Positions 48,543 to 49,397 of a stretch of DNA of 49,397 nucleotides are shown one piece after another (position 1 is the first letter of the stretch; every line of letters begins with the position of its first letter). The stretch covers positions 41,237 through 90,633 of the forward strand of contig CAUDNR010001291.1 in the NCBI GenBank assembly GCA_958430865.1. Direction: 5' to 3'. A program made the position numbers and the translations under genes. Below the pieces are notes generated by a model. That model searched no databases. It was not told the DNA's origin and saw only the letters and a list, made by a program, of their open reading frames with translations. This DNA comes from Entrophospora sp. SA101 (Eukaryota > Glomeromycota > Glomeromycetes > Entrophosporales > Entrophosporaceae).

Positions 48543-49256
48543 GTAGGTGAATAACTTGTGCGTATATAAATATATTATATATTTCTGAGTAAAAAAAGTT
48601 AAATTTTGTAAAATTATTTTTATTACATTCTACGTATTTTTATTATACATATGTATAAATAATTATAAATAAAAGCCTTATATAATAATGTTTTTAAAAA
48701 CATATTTTTATAAAATAAAATAATTTTAAAAATTTTTTCCATTTACAAGACCAGCTTAAACAAGTGGAAAAACGACCAATTATTTTGTTGATTCTTCCTG
48801 ACCAGGAGAGAGAGACAAACATAATAGAATGAGATGTCCCACATCATATATTAATTTTCATATATGACAGATCTTTTTTTCAATAGTAAACTTTGAATGA
48901 TTATAACTCTTTAAAGAATAGAGATACTGACTCCGAGTTAAGTTTAAAACATACTAGAGAAATAGAACAATAAAGTAATAGAGCCCTTTTTTTATTTTAA
49001 TATAAACAATGGCATTTATTTTAAGCTAGAAAATCAAAGTAAAAGTTGCGAATATATGTTACAAAATTTTATGCAAGTAAAATTGTAAAAAGCTCTCTAT
49101 TAATTTAAAGAGCATCAAAAAGTGAATCTAAAACATAAATTTTTATTTGAATATAACATATAATTTAAGAATTATTTTGAGTTTTGTAATTTTGCGAAGT
49201 TTGCCAATTTGTATAATAAATTTTTTTGTGGCACCAAAAAAAAAATAATAAATCCG
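48543..49256. other. 3' flank of CLEC16A, outer part of the right arm
   Basis: No gene. From 48543 to about 48946 it matches the left arm without visible difference. From about 48947 to 49256 it differs at roughly ten positions, most of them C in the left copy (minus-strand gene orientation) against T in the right. Confidence 0.7.
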
Positions 49257-49277
49257 TAACAGTCATTTGTATAATAG

Positions 49278-49385
49278 TCAGGCGGTTACACAGAGCCCGT
49301 TGCTTCTGAAACTTCACTAGATATAGCTGTAGCCTCTCTAAGTCCAGATCATCAGCAAGATCAAAATTATCTCACACTTTTATAA
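49278..49385 (+). CDS. Possible terminal exon of an unrecognised gene
   Basis: After an ATAATAG acceptor-like sequence the frame reads GGYTEPVASETSLDIAVASL and then SPDHQQDQNYLTLL to TAA at 49383-49385. GC content is higher than in the surroundings and the composition is protein-like. It lies just outside the right arm and has no counterpart on the left. Upstream exons are not visible, because the duplicated arm begins at once on that side. Confidence 0.35.
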   Translation, partial: SGGYTEPVASETSLDIAVASLSPDHQQDQNYLTLL

Positions 49386-49397
49386 TCAAACTTTTGC

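Larger units (their letters stand above)
43457..49256. repeat. Right arm of the 5.8 kb inverted repeat
   Basis: Reverse complement of 1581-7378. It begins inside a hAT subterminal array (CCCGTAATTATTTCGTCACC) directly joined to the coiled-coil tandem copy, runs through the hAT terminus at 43603, the coding remnant, the 63-codon ORF and the whole second CLEC16A gene, and ends at 49256. Beyond that the two loci are unrelated. Confidence 0.95.

Overview
The window is AT-rich nuclear DNA of a fungus. Every conserved gene is broken by several short introns with GT-AG borders, the intergenic DNA is full of decayed DNA transposons, and the conserved proteins have fungal or general eukaryotic architecture (Opi3-type methyltransferase, Whi2-like BTB protein, Dbp9, Spt4). 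A fungus-type gene set, a CLEC16A/Ema homologue, a DUF7869-type element and low-complexity TTCG arrays together suggest an early-diverging lineage, most likely an arbuscular mycorrhizal fungus (Glomeromycotina, Rhizophagus-like). The species is an inference. A run of ten N at 36936-36945 shows that the window is a scaffold of at least two contigs.

Layout. 1-640: partial copy of three middle exons of DBP9 (full gene at 21.5-24.3 kb). 1581-7378: left arm of a large inverted repeat carrying a complete CLEC16A/Ema gene on the minus strand, a 63-codon ORF, a coding remnant and one end of a hAT transposon. 7232-11090: hAT element with a five-exon transposase carrying one frameshift. 11759-12393: SPT4. 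13.5-14.9 kb: unrecognised, broken minus-strand coding blocks. 15.5-16.0 kb: a MITE. 16752-17919 (-): OPI3. 18-21.4 kb: no gene, but two MITE-like elements and TTCG-rich arrays. 21505-24311 (-): DBP9, divergent from PSMA7 (24657-26043, +), which converges on RPL16/uL13 (26559-27336, -). 27.3-29.6 kb: gene-poor with remnants. 29668-33230 (-): MCM5 with two MluI cell-cycle boxes. 33.4-34.2 kb: decayed minus-strand remnant. 35230-36311 (-): Whi2-like gene. 36.4-41.3 kb: MITE, scaffold gap, a pogo/Tigger-like terminus, a broken Tc1/mariner transposase, an uncharacterised multi-exon gene with one in-frame TGA, and a DUF7869-type fragment. 41.5-43.46 kb: coiled-coil pseudogene with an 0.82 kb tandem duplication and a MITE insertion. 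43457-49256: right arm of the inverted repeat with the second complete CLEC16A gene on the plus strand. 49278-49385: possible terminal exon of another gene.

The housekeeping genes serve unrelated functions: transcription elongation, phosphatidylcholine synthesis, ribosome assembly, the proteasome, the ribosome, replication licensing and stress signalling. There is no operon-like logic. The most notable structure is the 5.8 kb inverted duplication around about 36 kb. I found no mismatch between its arms from the hAT edge through the whole CLEC16A gene, yet there are about ten differences in the outer 310 bp. Its inner breakpoint falls in the subterminal repeats of a hAT element. It may be a recent or gene-converted segmental duplication, or an assembly or haplotype join; the N gap between the arms makes this the first thing to test.
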